From positions 1,364,001 through 1,428,000 of the forward strand of contig OY762444.1 of the NCBI GenBank assembly GCA_963665735.1: a stretch of DNA of 64,000 nucleotides, in the 5' to 3' direction. Origin of the DNA: CATOSK01 sp963665735. Lineage in GTDB: Bacteria; Chloroflexota; Dehalococcoidia; Lucifugimonadales; UBA3495. The notes below the pieces were generated by a model. It saw only the letters and a program-made list of their open reading frames with translations. It made no database searches and had not been told where the DNA came from. Made by a program: the position numbers and the translations under genes. Positions 61,220 through 64,000 of this stretch are shown here, piece by piece. How positions within the stretch are numbered: the first letter of the stretch is position 1; every line of letters begins with the position of its first letter.

Positions 61220-61426
61220 TTGGATGGTGCCCCCCCGGCGATACGGATGGCTTGCGAGATGGTGTTCACTAATCGGCACAAGAAACGAGGACGGCTGCAA
61301 GGACTGCGGGAAGAACGCGAGGCGTGGGTGGCATGGCTTCGCCGCAAGGAAGAGGCCGAGGCAACCGGCCAGCCTTTCTATGAACTGAACCCGGCGGAGA
61401 AAAGCCAGCAGGAACGCCGCCGCTAA
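61220..61426 (+). pseudogene. Truncated copy of the preceding gene
   Basis: 68 residues, matching the C-terminal half of 60821-61198 (EAWVAWLRRKEEAEA; FYELNPAEK.QQERR), without the membrane segments. Homology begins abruptly near MACEMV, at the second helix. No start signal is seen. Probably a duplication remnant, although the frame is open. Confidence 0.55.
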
Positions 61427-61445
61427 ACGGTGTCGTCATATTCAC

Positions 61446-61543
61446 TGTCATACCGGCGTAGGCCGGTATCCAGGATTCCTTGCCCAGACGAACGCTGTTG
61501 TATGCTTGGGATTTCTGGATTCCGGCTTCCGCCGGAATGACGG
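61446..61543. repeat. REP-like doublet E
   Basis: ATACCGGCGTAGGCCGGTAT (61446-61480 with flanks) faces ATTCCGGCTTCCGCCGGAAT (61511-61543); spacer 30 bases. Confidence 0.75.
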
Positions 61544-61674
61544 AAACAGACGCTTGCATACTTCCATCCTCAGTTTAACGACACCTCATAAATTCTGCTC
61601 CAAGGTTTCGGGCTTGGGCAACGGCCCCGGATTCGTTGAGTCCGGGGGTTTTTGTGCTTGCGCTTGACACGGGG

Positions 61675-62658
61675 TTAGCGGCGGCGTTGTTGGGCGTAGT
61701 TGGTCAGGGACTGGAGAGAGCGGCGGGCGGCGCAGTCGGGGAGAGACTCCAGTTCCGAGGCGGCGGCGGCGCAATACTTCTGCACTTCGGCGTTGCAGTC
61801 GGCCAGGATGGTGGAGCCGTTTATCATTTCCAGGGCGCGCTCCAGGGGGCCGTCGGCGCTGCGGTCTTCAAACAGGGCGCGGATGGGGTTGTCGTCGGGG
61901 TAACGCTCCAGCAGCATGATGGCGGGGAGGGTCAGGATGCCCTGGCGCAGGTCACTGCCCACGGGCTTGCCCAGTTCGCCGGGGTCGCCCTGCACGTCCA
62001 GCAGGTCGTCCACAATCTGAAAGGCCATGCCCATGTTGCAGCCGTAGGCGCTGAGGGCCTGAACCTGGGGTTCGGGGGCGTTGCCCAGGATGGCGCCGGT
62101 TTCGGCGGCGGTGCGAAACAATGAGGCGGTCTTGCGGTAGATGCGGTCGTAATACTGCTCGCGGGCCTGCTGCACGTTGTAGCAGTTGAACAGTTCGGAG
62201 ATTTCGCCGCTGGCCAGTTCCATGATGGTGCGGGAGAAGCGATGAATCACCCGGATGTTGTCGGTGTCGCAGACGAAGGTGGCGGAGGCGGCGAAAACGT
62301 AGTCGCCCAAGAGTACGGCCAGATGCTTGCCCCAAACGCTGCTGACGGTGGCGCGGCCCCGGCGCACTTCGGCGTTGTCCACGGTGTCATCGTGAATCAG
62401 GGTGGCAAGGTGGAGCAACTCGGTGGCGGCGGCCATGACGATGGACTTGCTTTCGTCGTGGGGGTAGAAGTCGGAGGCCAGCAGGGTTATCGCAGGACGG
62501 ACGCGCTTGCCGCCGGAGGACAGCACGTAGTCCAGCAGGGATTTCAACTCGGCGTGGGTCTCGCCGGTGAGGGCGCGCAGGCGTTCTTCCACCAGGTCGA
62601 GACGGGAACGGACGGGGGCATAAATGGCGGCGGTCTGCTGGTCGAGGCCGGTGGACAA
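61675..62658 (-). CDS. Polyprenyl diphosphate synthase
   Basis: 327 residues from a TTG with AGGGGG upstream. First aspartate-rich motif D90-D-T-V-D94 (LIHDDTVDNAEVRRG), second D217-D-L-L-D221 (FQIVDDLLDVQGDPGELGKPVGSDLRQG). It adds isopentenyl units to make a long prenyl chain, probably for menaquinone or ubiquinone side chains. The start lies 8 bases after the metG stop, so the two genes are co-transcribed. Confidence 0.94.
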   Translation of the reverse strand: MSTGLDQQTAAIYAPVRSRLDLVEERLRALTGETHAELKSLLDYVLSSGGKRVRPAITLLASDFYPHDESKSIVMAAATELLHLATLIHDDTVDNAEVRRGRATVSSVWGKHLAVLLGDYVFAASATFVCDTDNIRVIHRFSRTIMELASGEISELFNCYNVQQAREQYYDRIYRKTASLFRTAAETGAILGNAPEPQVQALSAYGCNMGMAFQIVDDLLDVQGDPGELGKPVGSDLRQGILTLPAIMLLERYPDDNPIRALFEDRSADGPLERALEMINGSTILADCNAEVQKYCAAAASELESLPDCAARRSLQSLTNYAQQRRR

Positions 62659-62666
62659 GCCGCCCC

Positions 62667-64000
62667 CTAAACCGCTTGACCGGCCAGACGCTGCTGTTCC
62701 TGCTGGATGACATCCGGGTCCAGCTTGGCGTACAACGGCTGGGGCGGGCGCAATGGACTGCCGGGCGTGACCTGGGCAACGGCCCGGTCAAAGTCCCAGG
62801 GCTCTTCCTGGGCCTGGCCGTCAAATCCCAGGTATTCGTGAACTTTCTGGGAACTGAAGGGAAGGAAGGGGGCCAGGACGATTTTCAGGACGTTGAGGAC
62901 GCGCAGGGCGTTATATAAGGTTGCGGCGGCAGCCTGGCGGTCCTGGCGGATTTCGCGCCAGGGAGCCTTGGCGTCGAGGTAGCGGTTGGTGTCCTGGGCC
63001 AGGGCGAAAGCCTGGGCGATGGCGGCCTTGAACCGGGTGTTGTAAAGGTGGGCGCCAACCCGTTCCATGCCGGCGCGGGCGTTTTCCAGGATGTCCAAGT
63101 CTATTTGGGACAACTCGCCGGGGATGGGAACGGCGCCGTCAAAGTTGCGATAGGTGAAGGACAGGACACGGTTGACCAGGTTGCCGTAGGTGGCGACCAG
63201 CTCTTCGTTGTTGCGGCGGAGGAACTCGGCCCAGGAAAAGTCGGCGTCGCCGGTTTCGGGCATATTGATGGAAAGCAGGTAGCGCAAGGGGTCGGGGTCG
63301 TAGCGTTCCAGGTAGTCGGGAACCCACAAGGCCCAATTCTGGCTGGTGGAAAACTTGCGGTTTTCCAGGCTCAAAAATTCGTTGGCGGGAACGTCGTAGG
63401 GGAGGTTGAGGTCGTGGCCGTAGCCCATGAGGATGGCGGGCCAGATGATGCTGTGGAAGGGGATGTTGTCTTTGCCGATGAAGTAGTAGGACTTGGTGGC
63501 GGGGTCTTTCCAGAAGTCCTGCCACTGGTCGCCGCCACGGGTTTCGGCCCACTCGATGGCAGCGGAAAGGTAACCGATGACGGCCTCGAACCAGACGTAG
63601 ATGCGCTTGTCGTCGTAGCCTTCGACGGGAACGGGGATGCCCCAGGAAAGGTCGCGGGTGATGGCGCGGTCTTTGAGTCCGCCTTCAAGAAAGCTGCGGG
63701 TGGAGTTGGAGACGTTGGCGCGCCAGTGGTCTTTGGCGCGAATCCAGTCCAGCAGGGGTTCCTGGAAGGCGGAGAGTTTGAGGAAAAAGTGTTCGGAGTC
63801 GCGAAATTCGGGGGTTTCGCCGCTGAGGATGCAGCGGGGTTCCAGCAAGTCCTGGGGGTCGAGGGTGCGCCCGCAGAGGTCGCACTGGTCGCCGCGGGCG
63901 CGGTCGTTGGCGCAGTGGGGGCAGGACCCTTCGACGTAGCGGTCGGGGAGGAAACGCTGGCAGCCGGCGCAGTAGGCCAGCAGCATTTCGCCGGGGTAGA
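62667..64000 (-). CDS. metG: Methionyl-tRNA synthetase (5' end outside the window)
   Basis: The frame is open to the right edge, so the N-terminus with the HIGH region is missing. Visible: the zinc-binding pairs CAGCQRFLPDRYVEGSC and CDLCGRTLDP, KDRAITRDLSWGIPVP, VWFEAVIGYLSA, YYFIGKDNIPFHSIIWPA, and the KMSKS-equivalent KFSTS, a variant known in this enzyme. The anticodon-binding helical domain follows, without a C-terminal EMAP/OB extension. It charges tRNA-Met. Confidence 0.95.
   Translation of the reverse strand, partial: YPGEMLLAYCAGCQRFLPDRYVEGSCPHCANDRARGDQCDLCGRTLDPQDLLEPRCILSGETPEFRDSEHFFLKLSAFQEPLLDWIRAKDHWRANVSNSTRSFLEGGLKDRAITRDLSWGIPVPVEGYDDKRIYVWFEAVIGYLSAAIEWAETRGGDQWQDFWKDPATKSYYFIGKDNIPFHSIIWPAILMGYGHDLNLPYDVPANEFLSLENRKFSTSQNWALWVPDYLERYDPDPLRYLLSINMPETGDADFSWAEFLRRNNEELVATYGNLVNRVLSFTYRNFDGAVPIPGELSQIDLDILENARAGMERVGAHLYNTRFKAAIAQAFALAQDTNRYLDAKAPWREIRQDRQAAAATLYNALRVLNVLKIVLAPFLPFSSQKVHEYLGFDGQAQEEPWDFDRAVAQVTPGSPLRPPQPLYAKLDPDVIQQEQQRLAGQAV

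Noticed and set aside
62667..64000. Loss of the KMSKS motif in methionyl-tRNA synthetase
   Set aside because: The KFSTS sequence sits in the right context and similar variants are known in active enzymes, so no defect is inferred.

Overview
The window looks like a high-GC bacterial chromosome segment, most probably from an uncultured Chloroflexota (Dehalococcoidia or SAR202-like). That assignment is an inference from content: several luciferase-like (LLM) flavin enzymes, DUF1800/DUF1501/NHL-propeller sets, a substrate-binding lipoprotein with a long VEVEK-type linker, RraA, carboxymuconolactone decarboxylase and DinB proteins, and very many short palindromic intergenic repeats. No rRNA gene or transposase is present to settle it. 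The segment is a mosaic of small operons, both strands are used, and the gaps are filled with hairpin repeats.

Layout. 1-5 kb: end of a DUF1800 gene, DUF1501, an NHL propeller, an LLM oxidoreductase and an Asp-box propeller. 5-6.7 kb: a long repeat-rich gap with a promoter-hairpin cassette, helically phased A-tracts and tRNA-Ser(CGA). 6.9-15 kb: a GPP34 (GOLPH3-like) domain fused to a cytochrome P450, convergent with a four-gene operon (Rieske oxygenase, MMPL/RND transporter, two sterol 24-C-methyltransferase homologues). 15.6-23 kb: a type I restriction-modification locus (hsdM-hsdS-hsdR) with a Phd/VapC-like toxin-antitoxin pair on the opposite strand between hsdS and hsdR. 23-32 kb: a molybdopterin hydroxylase subunit, three PaREP1-like proteins, two SDR-like proteins with altered catalytic sites, a bifunctional aldolase/SDR, and two tandem coiled-coil membrane proteins. 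32-36.6 kb: Nudix hydrolase, MFS transporter, a probable selenocysteine glutaredoxin-DinB fusion and an MBL-fold hydrolase. 37-44 kb: SRPBCC protein plus LLM oxidoreductase, a TlpA-like lipoprotein, a second DUF1800-NHL pair, CMD and RraA proteins. 44-49 kb: a glycine-betaine type ABC transporter with two small membrane-protein genes inserted. 49-55 kb: small membrane proteins, an acidic lipoprotein and two leucine-rich-repeat proteins that share domains. 55.5-64 kb: a small unknown protein, then housekeeping genes (prephenate dehydrogenase, guanylate kinase, lipoyl synthase, amidohydrolase, polyprenyl synthetase, partial methionyl-tRNA synthetase).

Two points stand out. (1) The Rieske/RND/SMT/SMT operon beside the GPP34-P450 gene has the parts list expected for modification and transport of sterols, rare in bacteria, with no sterol-ring synthesis gene in view. 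(2) At 34638-35399 an in-frame TGA stands exactly at the first cysteine of a glutaredoxin CxxC motif and is followed by a stem-loop at SECIS distance, so the protein is probably a selenoprotein that ordinary annotation would truncate.
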